NCBI RefSeq assembly: GCF_019334305.1
Contig: NZ_JAHWGH010000002.1
Location: forward strand, 1-64,000
From: Rossellomorea orangium
GTDB lineage: Bacteria; Bacillota; Bacilli; Bacillales; Bacillaceae_B
Direction of reading: 5' to 3'
DNA: 64,000 nucleotides
The translations under genes were made by a program, and so were the position numbers. The notes below the pieces were generated by a model. That model made no database searches, had not been told where the DNA came from, and worked only from the letters and a program-made list of their open reading frames with translations. Numbering within the stretch: the first letter of the stretch is position 1; every line of letters begins with the position of its first letter. This document shows, piece by piece, positions 26,314 to 35,074 of this stretch.

Positions 26314-26784
26314 TTATCCTTTTGGGTGAATATTATGCCCTTCATCATGCTCTTCAGCCATTTCAATCCCCTTCATATATTCAATCACATCTTCAATATG
26401 ATGAGTATACAGAAGGGTGGTTCGAAAATCATACATCGCCTCATCTTCTACTTTTAAATATTCCGTAATGGGGATAGTATTAAAGAACTTCCTCCATTTA
26501 TACTTGCTTTCCATTTTCTTTGTTTCTTCCTGAATCCTTTCCCTGTCAATTTTCAGAACGGCAAAGCTGACTGCTTTGACTTCAGCATCCGGGAATATTT
26601 CGTGTAAAGGCTCGATCATTTCGTCAGATAACGTCGCTTCAGAAATCACCCCGATGTTATCTACTTCATACAAAAGCTGATCGGTAAGTCTTTCGTATAC
26701 TCCCTCTTCCGTTTGTTCGTCGACAAAAATGGCTACGCAGTAATCCGCTTCTTTTTCCTTTGGCTTCTTCTTAAAAAACATCAT
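26314..26784 (-). CDS. hypothetical cytoplasmic protein, 156 aa
   Basis: The protein has a very basic start (MMFFKKKPKEKEAD), an alternating strand-helix body with YCVAIFVDEQTEEGVYERLT, and a His-rich acidic tail ending EEHDEGHNIHPKG. RBS GGGGG five bases before two adjacent ATGs. It has no signal peptide and no recognisable domain. The downstream 41-aa gene may be in the same transcript (30-base gap). Function unknown. Confidence 0.7.
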   Translation of the reverse strand: MMFFKKKPKEKEADYCVAIFVDEQTEEGVYERLTDQLLYEVDNIGVISEATLSDEMIEPLHEIFPDAEVKAVSFAVLKIDRERIQEETKKMESKYKWRKFFNTIPITEYLKVEDEAMYDFRTTLLYTHHIEDVIEYMKGIEMAEEHDEGHNIHPKG

Positions 26785-27060
26785 TGCCGCCCCCTTTTAT
26801 AGATCATTTGCCTGGTATTCTATTAAAATATCACATTAAACAAATGACAAAACCTGTCATGAACACATTTCCCAAAAATAAACAGACGATGACCTTTCTA
26901 TTTTTGAAAGGATTAAAAAAAGAGGTAAATCTAAAGGCATACCATACGTTCTAAAAACCCTGTCCATCTCATGGGAAGGAGAAGAAGTAATTGATGGCGA
27001 ATGAGTGATTGTAGTGAGTTTAACCACTTCCCACTCAATACTCACGTAAGGAGAACCGAT

Positions 27061-27516
27061 ATGGAAAATTCAATATGTACCAAACGAGAATGGCATAAGA
27101 AGCAAGCAATTGAAAACTTCAATGACTGCTGGGATTTGATTAAGAAAACGGACCGATCTCAAGATGATGATCTCAGAATGATTCATACCGCTCATGCCTC
27201 ACGATTTCATTGGGGAGAAGTAGGGACTCCTGTCGAGTTTGCCAGAGGAGAATGGCAAATATCGAGGGTATACTCTCTTCTTGGTATGTTTGAGAGTGCA
27301 CTGTATCACGCAACCGTTAGTCTTAATTTCTGTAAGGAAAATAATATCCGCGACTTCGATTTGGCATTCGCCTATGAAGCGATTGCCAGGGCACATAGCA
27401 TTGGAAATAATCTTGAATTACAGAAAAAATATCGTCGATTAGCTGACCAATCTGCCAAAGATATTGAAAAAGAGTCCGATAGAAACTATTTTTTATCTGA
27501 ATTACAGCAACTGTAA
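27061..27516 (+). CDS. hypothetical protein with TPR-like helices, 151 aa
   Basis: All-helical protein beginning MENSICTKREWHKKQAIENF. Residues 60-140 look like two or three TPR-like helix pairs (ARGEWQISRVYSLLGMFESA, DLAFAYEAIARAHSIGNNLE). RBS AAGGAG seven bases before ATG 27061; the frame is open upstream without an RBS. It is a single-gene unit with its own terminator. It may be a protein-interaction scaffold; no function can be assigned. Confidence 0.72.
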   Translation: MENSICTKREWHKKQAIENFNDCWDLIKKTDRSQDDDLRMIHTAHASRFHWGEVGTPVEFARGEWQISRVYSLLGMFESALYHATVSLNFCKENNIRDFDLAFAYEAIARAHSIGNNLELQKKYRRLADQSAKDIEKESDRNYFLSELQQL

Positions 27517-27528
27517 TTCAGACATAAC

Positions 27529-27560
27529 AAAAAACAAAGCCAATGCTGGCTTTGTTTTTT
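27529..27560. terminator. bidirectional terminator between the TPR-like gene and amt
   Basis: AAAAAACAAAGCCA-atgc-TGGCTTTGTTTTTT is a perfect stem flanked by A and T tracts on either side, serving both convergent genes. Confidence 0.9.
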
Positions 27561-27590
27561 GGTTCTCTATTATATGATTAAATCCAAAGA

Positions 27591-28874
27591 TCATTCACGG
27601 TCAACTTTCTTTTCAATTTCATCATACTGATCCTCATAACGAATAAATTCATGCTCCTGATAAGCCGCCATCACCCCATGATAGCTGATGTCGAGGCCCA
27701 TTTCTTCTTCCTCTTCAGTAGAACGGACAGGTATCCATAACCGGATAAGGGAAAGACCCAGCCAAGTCATGCCGAAGCCCCATACACAAAGGACGATCAA
27801 GCCCAGTAATTGGACACCCAAGAGCTCCCAGCTTCCGCTTGAGAAAAGGCCGCCATCTGTTGAGAATAAACCGACCGCAATGGTCCCCCATATTCCCGAA
27901 ACACCGTGAACCGGAAACGCTCCAACCGGGTCATCAATCTTCCTTGCATCCAGCCATTCTGTAGCAAACAGCATGAGAAGTCCCGCTACGGCTCCGATGA
28001 AAATTGCCGCCTCATCACTGACAAACGCGCAACCAGCGGTGATTCCGACCAGCCCTGCCAGTGAACCATTGATGACGGCAGCGGCATCGGACCGTTTATA
28101 GCGGAATAACGTGTAGAGAAGGGTTGCAGCTCCCCCTGATGCAGCTGAAAGCATGGTCACCACGGCAATATGACCGATCTTCACATCCGTCGCGCTCAGC
28201 GTACTTCCGGCATTGAAGCCGAACCAGCCAAACCATAATAAGAATGCTCCGACAGAAGCGAGGGGCAGATTACTGGGAAGAGCAATGGTGCTGGTACCAA
28301 GTGATGTGTATTTCCCTTTACGTGGACCGATGAACATTGCCGCTGCCAACGCGGAAAACCCGCCGAGGGCATGGATGACCGCAGATCCGGCGAAGTCCAT
28401 CATCCCAAGATTTCCAAGCCATCCGCTCCCCCAAACCCAGTGCCCGCCAATGGGATAAATGAAAGCCGTCATCAGGACAGCATACAGAATATAGGCGCGG
28501 AAGTTGATCCGCTCAGCAACCGCTCCCGACACAATGGAAATGACCGCAATGACAAACGCCGCCTGGAACAACCAGAAGGTATCAAGAGAAATAGTGAAGT
28601 CCAGATGACTCAGATCCCCCTTCAGCGTGAAACCGCTCGTGCCGATCATCCCGAGAACATCACTTCCGTACATAAGACCGAATCCAATGAAATAAAAGCA
28701 AAGGGCCCCGATCGTGATGTCGACAAAGACCTTCATGATGATATTGACATTATTCTTATGCCTCACAAACCCTGCTTCTAAAAGGGCAAATCCACCCTCC
28801 ATCAAGATGATCATGGCTGCCGTCAAGACGACCCAGATTGTATCCATTCCAGCATTTAGTGTTTGAATCGTCAT
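27591..28874 (-). CDS. amt: ammonium transporter Amt
   Basis: A 427-aa Amt/MEP/Rh channel with eleven predicted membrane helices. The family signature is seen in MDFAGSAVIHALGGFSALAA (pore histidine) and GWFGFNAGSTL, with the second pore histidine in VHGVSGIWGTIAVG. A cytosolic C-terminal tail follows. It imports ammonium under nitrogen limitation. There is no glnK next to it. Instead a 131-aa coiled-coil gene lies upstream with only one base between its stop and this ATG, so amt translation is likely coupled to it. A GlnR/TnrA box precedes the pair. Confidence 0.94.
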   Translation of the reverse strand: MTIQTLNAGMDTIWVVLTAAMIILMEGGFALLEAGFVRHKNNVNIIMKVFVDITIGALCFYFIGFGLMYGSDVLGMIGTSGFTLKGDLSHLDFTISLDTFWLFQAAFVIAVISIVSGAVAERINFRAYILYAVLMTAFIYPIGGHWVWGSGWLGNLGMMDFAGSAVIHALGGFSALAAAMFIGPRKGKYTSLGTSTIALPSNLPLASVGAFLLWFGWFGFNAGSTLSATDVKIGHIAVVTMLSAASGGAATLLYTLFRYKRSDAAAVINGSLAGLVGITAGCAFVSDEAAIFIGAVAGLLMLFATEWLDARKIDDPVGAFPVHGVSGIWGTIAVGLFSTDGGLFSSGSWELLGVQLLGLIVLCVWGFGMTWLGLSLIRLWIPVRSTEEEEEMGLDISYHGVMAAYQEHEFIRYEDQYDEIEKKVDRE

Positions 28875-28875
28875 C

Positions 28876-29271
28876 TTAAACCTGTCCTTTCCGGTATTGA
28901 AGTATCTCTTCCGTCATCGCACTGGACACTTCCAATTCTTCAGAGGAATGGTCCCTGCACGAAGCTATGATTCCTTCAATCTGCTTGATGCGGTTCTTGA
29001 TCCCATTAATTTGTTTCAATCGATCCTTCACATGTACCATATATTCCACGGCCTGATGATGATTGGGGGGACGACTGGCAAAAAACTTCCTGACAGGAGA
29101 TAACGAACGGTAAAATGTTTCTTCGGCCCGCTTTTTTTCTTCGTATTTCCTGATTTTTTGTTTCAGCTCATCGATCTCTTGCTCTCTATGATTCTTGATA
29201 TCTTGCAGCACATCTATAAGTTCATCACAAGCAAAATCCAACTCCCGATTTAATTCATCACGGATTTTCAT
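28876..29271 (-). CDS. coiled-coil protein co-transcribed with amt
   Basis: A 131-aa almost entirely helical protein. There are two long coiled coils (about 5-50, with NHREQEIDELKQKIRKYEEK, and 78-110, with VKDRLKQINGIKNRIKQIEG) separated by a short basic loop SLSPVRKFFASRPPNHH. No signal peptide or enzyme motif. It is the first gene of the amt operon, behind a consensus nitrogen-regulator box, so it should be made under nitrogen limitation. A role in controlling or localising Amt is plausible but only inferred. Confidence 0.8.
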   Translation of the reverse strand: MKIRDELNRELDFACDELIDVLQDIKNHREQEIDELKQKIRKYEEKKRAEETFYRSLSPVRKFFASRPPNHHQAVEYMVHVKDRLKQINGIKNRIKQIEGIIASCRDHSSEELEVSSAMTEEILQYRKGQV

Positions 29272-29293
29272 GTAAACTCTCCTTACAAATTAA

Positions 29294-29310
29294 TGTTATG
29301 TTTTCTAACA
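29294..29310. promoter_or_regulatory. GlnR/TnrA binding site upstream of the amt operon
   Basis: TGTTATGTTTTCTAACA matches the consensus TGTNA-N7-TNACA exactly, and the palindrome extends to TTATGTT/AACATAA. It lies 23 bases upstream of the coiled-coil gene start. This predicts nitrogen-responsive control of amt and its upstream partner. Confidence 0.8.
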
Positions 29311-29423
29311 TAATATCAATTTACTGAAAATTTGTACAGATAAAACCATCCTGGCTCACGTTCTTTTTTCCTATTCACCAAAATATAAATGAATGGAGGC
29401 AAACCAGAATGAGGAGGGGAAAT

Positions 29424-30890
29424 ATGGAACGGTTTGACAGCCATCTAAAAAAGAATCTGTTGCATATCCATAAGAATGTTTACCTATCTAAAAGCGATGA
29501 ACAGTATCACGAGAAGATTCTTCGTTATCATGACCCTTCTTCTCCGGAAGCCCATTATCTCCTGGGACAAAAAATGGAGCAAAAAGGTCTGTTGGTCAAG
29601 GCATATAAACATTATCAGGCAGCAAGCGGGGTATATTCCCCTTACTACTTTAAAGCCAAACAGGCATGCAGGCTTCTTGAGGATCAAATCAGCGGGGAAA
29701 TGGGACAAGTTCAGAAACCAGACAAAGCCATTCTTCCCCTTTATGTAAAGATCATATTGTGCACGCTTCTTTTCATCAATGTGTGTTTATTGATTCTGTT
29801 ATTTTTATTCCCTTCATTGAGCAGTACCATTTCATCCAGCCTAAAAGTGTGGAGTACCGGAACAAATGTCGTGTACGAGACAGAAGAAATTCCTTATGTC
29901 ATGTACTTCCCGATAGACACCCCAAAGGATGAAATCGAACAATCCCTCCATGACGAGTCGATCCGTATTGGCAAGAATGAAAAAAACAAGACCATTCTAC
30001 TTTATGGTGTTAAAACGACTGATCCAAAGCTATCCTTGAAAGTCCTTCCGTTAAAAAGCGACTCCGTTAGGGAAAGTTCCTTCGTAAGGGCAGAGTACAA
30101 TTCAACGTTAAACGAACCGGTGAATATACGTTTTTTTAATCAAAGCAAGGCAGCATCCGCAATCGATCCATATCCCCTTCAATTGATCGGTGCCAATTTA
30201 GTTCGAACTGCCTTGCAGTCCTATATGGAGGACAAGGGGTCTCCTCCAGAAAGCCTCGATCAACTCGTCTCAGATTACCCTCATAATTACCTGAGCTTTA
30301 TTCCGAACGAGTTCAGAACCGGTTCAAACGCAATTTCCAATCGTTTTTCAGGTGCGGGTGGTTGGGTGTACAATCATGAAGCAGGGACCCTGGCCGATAT
30401 GTTTTATCCAAATATCCCTGTTTCTACACCTATTCCCTTCACCCCCGTAAAAGTAGACATCAACAAACGAACATTTTCACTCGTTGTCAAAGCTCCGCCG
30501 TACATTGTCTCGTCACACTCAATCGGGATCGGAAAGCACGACTCCACTCCCACAGGACATTTTCCGATTCGTAACCGCGTCCTGGAACCATTCGGGGAAC
30601 ATCCCGACATGTTCGGTTCCGCTGCCCTTGGAATGGGGGATATCGCCATCCACGGGACCCTTGATGAAACGTCTATCGGAAATTCTTTGTCACATGGATG
30701 TATCCGCCTTGTGAATCCAGACATTGAAGCGATATTTGACTTCGTTCCTAAAGGGGCGGTTGTGACAATAGATAACAAATCGCTGGATCGTGACCTGAAA
30801 CCTATGACGGACAGCCTGGATCCCCTATATCCCGATGAACGTCCGTTAAATAAACAGTCTACGACGACAATATTTGACTGGGCAGGATGA
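29424..30890 (+). CDS. membrane-anchored L,D-transpeptidase (YkuD) with TPR-like N-terminus
   Basis: A 488-aa protein. The cytosolic N-terminal 95 residues are TPR-like helices (SSPEAHYLLGQKMEQKGLLV); one transmembrane helix spans 104-130. An extracellular linker holds a long helical segment (about 250-330) reminiscent of a bacterial export or substrate-binding module. The YkuD catalytic domain (about 340-450) has His410 in AIHGTLDE and Cys426 in SHGCIRL. Such enzymes form 3-3 cross-links in peptidoglycan or attach proteins. ATG 29424 has GAGGAGG; earlier in-frame codons overlap it. Monocistronic with a terminator. The cytosolic TPR part is unusual for the family. Confidence 0.85.
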   Translation: MERFDSHLKKNLLHIHKNVYLSKSDEQYHEKILRYHDPSSPEAHYLLGQKMEQKGLLVKAYKHYQAASGVYSPYYFKAKQACRLLEDQISGEMGQVQKPDKAILPLYVKIILCTLLFINVCLLILLFLFPSLSSTISSSLKVWSTGTNVVYETEEIPYVMYFPIDTPKDEIEQSLHDESIRIGKNEKNKTILLYGVKTTDPKLSLKVLPLKSDSVRESSFVRAEYNSTLNEPVNIRFFNQSKAASAIDPYPLQLIGANLVRTALQSYMEDKGSPPESLDQLVSDYPHNYLSFIPNEFRTGSNAISNRFSGAGGWVYNHEAGTLADMFYPNIPVSTPIPFTPVKVDINKRTFSLVVKAPPYIVSSHSIGIGKHDSTPTGHFPIRNRVLEPFGEHPDMFGSAALGMGDIAIHGTLDETSIGNSLSHGCIRLVNPDIEAIFDFVPKGAVVTIDNKSLDRDLKPMTDSLDPLYPDERPLNKQSTTTIFDWAG

Positions 30891-30929
30891 TCAATCTTGT
30901 CCCTTAAAGTAGTTTTAAAGAAGAAACCC

Positions 30930-30961
30930 GAAGACCAGACTCTATTAACCTGGTCTTTTCC
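30930..30961 (+). terminator. terminator after the L,D-transpeptidase
   Basis: The stem GAAGACCAG-actctattaa-CTGGTCTT is followed by TTCCC, soon after the stop codon. The remaining 385 bases up to 31346 show no convincing gene; a -10-like TATGAT near 31286 may belong to the MFS gene. Confidence 0.7.
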
Positions 30962-31346
30962 CTATGAAAGAAGATAGGTGGAGTCGGAGGATCTACTTCC
31001 TAAAGCGAGCCTGAAATATTGGATAAAGCCAATACAAGAGACATGCAGGAAGGTACTCTCGAAGAAATTCCATGTGGTAAGTATGAGAAGCTATTTAGAA
31101 ATCCTGAAAAAAAGATTCATAGACTGTTAGATTTCCCGAAGACCAGCATAAATATTAGAAACATCGAGAAGCTTTGTACACCTGTAACCAAACCTGAAAC
31201 CATCGGAGATATAACACAGAGATGGACAAGATGTTTGTTTTTACCTTTTTTCATGCGGGCTACCTGTTTAAAAATATTTTATGGTATGATGATTAAATTG
31301 TTTGCCCATTCATTCCATTGGTATTCAACTAAGAAAAGAGGTAATT

Positions 31347-32540
31347 ATGAAAGAAACATCATTATCCAAACAACATTGGTTTCTCATCTTTACACTTACA
31401 TTGTTAACATTTGTTCTCGGGACAAGTGAATTTGTCATCGTCGGGATCTTAACGGAGATTTCTTCAAGTCTCCATATAACGAATGCAAAGGCAGGAACCC
31501 TCGTTTCAGCTTTTGCCATTACATTTGCCATCGCCACCCCAATCGTGATGTCTGCAACAAGTCATTTTCCTAAACGGAAATGGATGTTGTTTCTGATCGG
31601 ATCATTCATCGTTTTGAATGCCCTATGTGTGATTTCGACAAGCTACGTCATGCTCATGGCTCTACGAATGCTCACGGCCATTGTGACAGGCGTATTGATC
31701 TCCCTTGCCATGACCATTGCCAGTGAAGCCATTCCCGTCACGAAACGAGGAGTCGCCATCTCATTCGTTTTCGGCGGATTCACCATGGCCAACGTGGTTG
31801 GAGTACCGATCGGCACGGTCATTGCCGAATGGTACAGCTGGCACGGCACATTTCTATTAACAACGTTACTTGGTGTGGTGGCCTTTGTGGCATCGTTCTT
31901 GAATTTACCGGGTAAGCTCAGTCAATACCGCAGCTCCATGCGCGATCAATTCTCGTTATTGACCCATCCGCGCATCCTGATGGCTTTCTTCATTCCATCC
32001 CTTGGATTTGGTGCGACCTATGCTGTGTTTACGTATCTCGTACCCATTTTGAACATGATGGAAGCCCCGGGCAGCTCCATCAGCTTGATCCTGTTCGCCT
32101 ACGGTTTCATTTCCATTTTCAGCAACATCCTTGCTGGGAAGATTGCGAGTCACAATGCCATCGGGAGGCTTCGATTCGTTTTCCTTATTCAGGCGTTGGT
32201 CCTGTTCGCCCTGTACTTTACGACGGATCATTTCATTATCGGTTTAATCAACATTGGCTTGATGTCCTTGATGGCCATCCTCCTGACGACATCAACCCAG
32301 CTCTACTTGATTGACCTCGCAGGTGTGTATCAGCCGAAAGCGACGGGACTTGCCGCTTCCCTGATGCCCGTTGCAAGTAATGTCGGCATCGCCATGGGAT
32401 CGGCACTCGGTGGCCTTGTCTATCATCAAGGGCCATTGATGAATGTGACACTCGTCGGTGGTGTTGTGGCCATATGTGCGAGTCTGCTGACATTCTTGAG
32501 TTATCGTTTGGACCAAAAGCAGGGGACATTGGCATCATAA
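31347..32540 (+). CDS. MFS transporter, DHA1-type efflux family
   Basis: A 397-aa major facilitator with twelve predicted helices, of the AraJ/YdhP/PbuE-like drug:H+ antiporter branch: LGTSEFVIVGILTEISSSLH in helix 1, and RMLTAIVTGVLISLAMTIAS (motif with Arg in helix 4). ATG 31347 has AAGAGGT upstream; a longer reading has no RBS. Substrates of this family include purine nucleosides, sugars and drugs; none is indicated here. Confidence 0.88.
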   Translation: MKETSLSKQHWFLIFTLTLLTFVLGTSEFVIVGILTEISSSLHITNAKAGTLVSAFAITFAIATPIVMSATSHFPKRKWMLFLIGSFIVLNALCVISTSYVMLMALRMLTAIVTGVLISLAMTIASEAIPVTKRGVAISFVFGGFTMANVVGVPIGTVIAEWYSWHGTFLLTTLLGVVAFVASFLNLPGKLSQYRSSMRDQFSLLTHPRILMAFFIPSLGFGATYAVFTYLVPILNMMEAPGSSISLILFAYGFISIFSNILAGKIASHNAIGRLRFVFLIQALVLFALYFTTDHFIIGLINIGLMSLMAILLTTSTQLYLIDLAGVYQPKATGLAASLMPVASNVGIAMGSALGGLVYHQGPLMNVTLVGGVVAICASLLTFLSYRLDQKQGTLAS

Positions 32541-32544
32541 GCGT

Positions 32545-32580
32545 AAAAAAAGGTTCTGATCAACGGATCAGAACCTTTTT
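32545..32580. terminator. bidirectional terminator between MFS and HAAS genes
   Basis: AAAAAAAGGTTCTGATC-aacg-GATCAGAACCTTTTT is a perfect stem with A and T tracts between convergent genes. Confidence 0.92.
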
Positions 32581-32581
32581 G

Positions 32582-33571
32582 TCATTTATAAGCTTTTTTA
32601 AATCCTTCGTAACTGTTAATCACCGCAGATACCAATAGGGCAACCGAGATGGTGAGATATAGCCAATGGAAGTTGAAGGACTCGTTGGAGATTGTCTGTA
32701 TCCTATCCATAAATCCAGGGTTCAATACATCCATATTCCTGAACATGAACATAAAGGCCGCAACGGGAATGAGCTGAAATACTGCATTCATGGCAGCAAG
32801 CTTTCTTGTCCAGACACCATCTTTCCATTTCCTTAGAAGCAGGAGAAGTTCCAAGACAATCAGGAACACAACCAACGGCCAGTATCCGATAAGGACATCC
32901 TGATCAAAGATGGGGGTGAACACTCTGCCGTTGTCACCCTTTTCATATAATCCCAGAACACTCGCAGCCTTAAAATAACAAGTTGACCAAATGACCGTCC
33001 AAATCAACCCGCCGAATATCTCCAATTTGGAAATACGTTTTTCTTTTGGGATATAGGGGATGTCTTTTAAATCATCCGGCGTCCACTCCTTGCCTTTGAG
33101 AGTGAGCGGTACCTGGCTGTCAGTAGTAACCGTCCTTTCAATGACGACAAACGTGATGGTGAGCCAAAAGAAGACCTGCATTCCGGTTCCGATGACCTCT
33201 ACGATCCCGTTTCCTGCAATGGAGAGGACGACCTCGACGGGATTGGATCCCCCGGAATAGTCCAAAATGGAGGATGCTGCTAACACGATGAAGGTAATGG
33301 CTGCGGAAATCGGAAGGATTATTTTCAAAAGGCTGATGTAAAGGTCATAATATCTCGGTCCGATCAGATGCATCGGTCTGTCTTGATAATTCGAAGCTAA
33401 AACAGCAGGGTCCCCGAGAGATACCAGCACCTCTCTCACATCATCTTCTGTATAATCCTCCGGCAACATATCCTCAATCGAGGATTTCAATTCCAGGGCA
33501 ATATCCTCCCGATTCTTCTCGGGCAGCCTTCGCATCACTTCTTGAATATAAAGCTCAACAAGCTTCATCAT
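32582..33571 (-). CDS. HAAS-domain membrane protein paired with PadR regulator
   Basis: A 329-aa protein. The N-terminal 60 residues (YIQEVMRRLPEKNREDIALE and EDDVREVLVSLGDPAVLASN) form the HAAS helical module typical of proteins encoded beside PadR-type regulators, followed by about seven transmembrane segments. It starts at one of two tandem ATGs (33571 or 33568) that overlap the padR stop codon; GGAGG seven bases upstream favours 33571. HAAS proteins are thought to link membrane state to PadR regulation; the specific role is unknown. Confidence 0.8.
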   Translation of the reverse strand: MMKLVELYIQEVMRRLPEKNREDIALELKSSIEDMLPEDYTEDDVREVLVSLGDPAVLASNYQDRPMHLIGPRYYDLYISLLKIILPISAAITFIVLAASSILDYSGGSNPVEVVLSIAGNGIVEVIGTGMQVFFWLTITFVVIERTVTTDSQVPLTLKGKEWTPDDLKDIPYIPKEKRISKLEIFGGLIWTVIWSTCYFKAASVLGLYEKGDNGRVFTPIFDQDVLIGYWPLVVFLIVLELLLLLRKWKDGVWTRKLAAMNAVFQLIPVAAFMFMFRNMDVLNPGFMDRIQTISNESFNFHWLYLTISVALLVSAVINSYEGFKKAYK

Positions 33572-33906
33572 TCCTCTTCCTCCTTTAATAATATCGCCAA
33601 TTCCCCGTACATTTTTTCCCACTCCGTCTTTAACTGGGCCAAAATTTCGGCACCATATTCACTCAATACGTAATACCTTCTCGGCCGGCTTTCCGTCCGG
33701 TCCCAGCTGCTTGTGACCAATTCCTGCTTCTCCAAACGCCTCAGGAGCGGATAAAGTGTACTCTGCTCCATTGAAATCCCGCTTTTCTCCAATAATTGGA
33801 CGAGAGAGTACCCATACTGCGGTGTCCGCAATTGACTCAATACGGCCAGGGTCAATGTTCCCCTCCGCAGCTCCGTCGTCAAAGATGTCAGCAGTGACTT
33901 ATCCAT
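33568..33906 (-). CDS. PadR-family transcriptional regulator
   Basis: A 112-aa PadR-type winged-helix protein: LRRGTLTLAVLSQLRTPQYG, GYSLVQLLEKSGI, STLYPLLRRLEKQELVTSSW and the wing RPRRYYVLSEYGAEIL. It is translationally coupled to the HAAS membrane protein downstream. RBS GAGGTG. The upstream region is full of ACACTAT-type repeats, consistent with autorepression. Confidence 0.9.
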   Translation of the reverse strand: MDKSLLTSLTTELRRGTLTLAVLSQLRTPQYGYSLVQLLEKSGISMEQSTLYPLLRRLEKQELVTSSWDRTESRPRRYYVLSEYGAEILAQLKTEWEKMYGELAILLKEEEE

Positions 33907-33929
33907 ATGTTCACCTCATAGTTCGTTTC

Positions 33930-33985
33930 ATACTGTGTGTCGTACACTATATGCTTTATACTATGTATCATACACTATGGACGTG
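33930..33985 (-). promoter_or_regulatory. repeat-rich candidate PadR operator
   Basis: Between 33930 and 33985 the motif TACACTAT / TACTATGTAT / TACACTATGG occurs three times with ATAC and GTAT inverted parts, in the promoter region of the padR operon. PadR proteins bind dyads with ATAC/GTAT-like halves. The exact promoter was not resolved. Confidence 0.45.
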
Positions 33986-34235
33986 TATGAAAAAAAGATA
34001 ATTTTGAAATATTTCATACTAAAATATTCAATCTGACCGCATTCTACTGCTTTAATCAGGCAAAGATAGGGGTTATTCAGCTCTGTGTGAGGTATGGTTC
34101 ACCTCTCTACTGCTAGTTGAGCTGTATTTGGGGTGGGATTGCGTCATTATATATTTCATTGCGTATTTTTACATATATTAGGGAAAGTTTCATTCATTGG
34201 AGTTAGGCAAAATGTAAATTTTTACATTTATTGAA

Positions 34236-34268
34236 AGACAAAGGGCAGTACTGCAATCAGTACTGCCC
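34236..34268 (-). terminator. terminator after the YiaA/YiaB-like gene
   Basis: The stem GGGCAGTACTG-attg-CAGTACTGCCC is perfect and followed by TTTGTCTTT on the minus strand. Confidence 0.88.
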
Positions 34269-34275
34269 CTCATGA

Positions 34276-34746
34276 TCAATCTTTATCTCTAGCCACCTGC
34301 GTATCACGAATGTTCTTCTGAATCGTGATGGCCGCAAATAAACTAAGCACAAATGACATGGCATAAAACCCTTTTTCACTTAAAATGATGCTTCCGGCAT
34401 TATAAAGACCGATGGCCATCAAGGCAATCGCGACAATGACGGCGAACCAGCTGAGACCGTAGTAGATACCGGAAACAGGAATATCCTCTTCCTTATCCCT
34501 AACCGCTTTTTGCAGGGATACAGCTGCGTAAAGACCGAATACCAATACGGCAAAGTAATACCCTTTTTCATTCAGCTCCATTCCGGCATTGAATAAGCCG
34601 ATCAGATAAGCGGATACACCTACCACCAATGCCGCCCAGCTCGCTCCTTTAAAAGCCGCCGTCGGTTCCCCTTCTTTTCTCTCTACTTTGATCTTTGGTT
34701 TCTTGTCTTCGTTCTTGATTAATGGATTTTCATTGTAATCAGACAT
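34276..34746 (-). CDS. YiaA/YiaB-family membrane protein
   Basis: A 156-aa membrane protein with two copies of the two-helix yiaA/B unit. The helices carry similar text (FKGASWAALVVGVSAYLIGL with ELNEKGYYFAVLVFGLYAAV, then YYGLSWFAVIVAIALMAIGL with ILSEKGFYAMSFVLSLFAAI), each ending in Gln-Lys-x-x-Arg-Asp. The N-terminal 30 residues are polar and cytosolic. The function of the family is unknown. Monocistronic. Confidence 0.85.
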   Translation of the reverse strand: MSDYNENPLIKNEDKKPKIKVERKEGEPTAAFKGASWAALVVGVSAYLIGLFNAGMELNEKGYYFAVLVFGLYAAVSLQKAVRDKEEDIPVSGIYYGLSWFAVIVAIALMAIGLYNAGSIILSEKGFYAMSFVLSLFAAITIQKNIRDTQVARDKD

Positions 34747-34946
34747 TGACCGCTCCCCTTTACTGTCGTATATTGCACTCCTCTACAAAAAACATTATAA
34801 CAATTTTTTACAGAATATACTTACATTTCTTGAAACGGCTCTCATTATTCCATCTTCTACGTTACCTTTAAGACTACAAGAGAAAGACACTTAGGTATGC
34901 ATGATAGACTTCAAATATTTCCCTTACATCAAAACGTCTCGTTCCC

Positions 34947-34975
34947 TTGCACTTTTTGCCTATTACCATTAAAGT
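34947..34975 (+). promoter_or_regulatory. candidate sigma-A promoter of the dus gene
   Basis: TTGCAC (34947-34952), a 17-base spacer and TAAAGT (34970-34975). It is the best -35/-10 pair in the 328-base gap between 34747 and 35074, which otherwise shows no gene; it leaves a leader of about 90 bases. Confidence 0.45.
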
Positions 34976-35074
34976 ATATACTGGTTGGAATCCATCCTGA
35001 TTGGATAGAACTGAAGTATGTTACTTTTTAATTTTGGGAACATGTTTCCCTAAAGGAAAGGGTTTAAATAGAGT

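Noticed and set aside
26107-26457. 116-aa plus-strand frame after bceB
   Set aside because: It reads through the bceAB terminator and over two minus-strand genes.
31019-31429. 136-aa plus-strand frame before the MFS gene
   Set aside because: No RBS, and it overlaps the well-supported MFS start in another frame.
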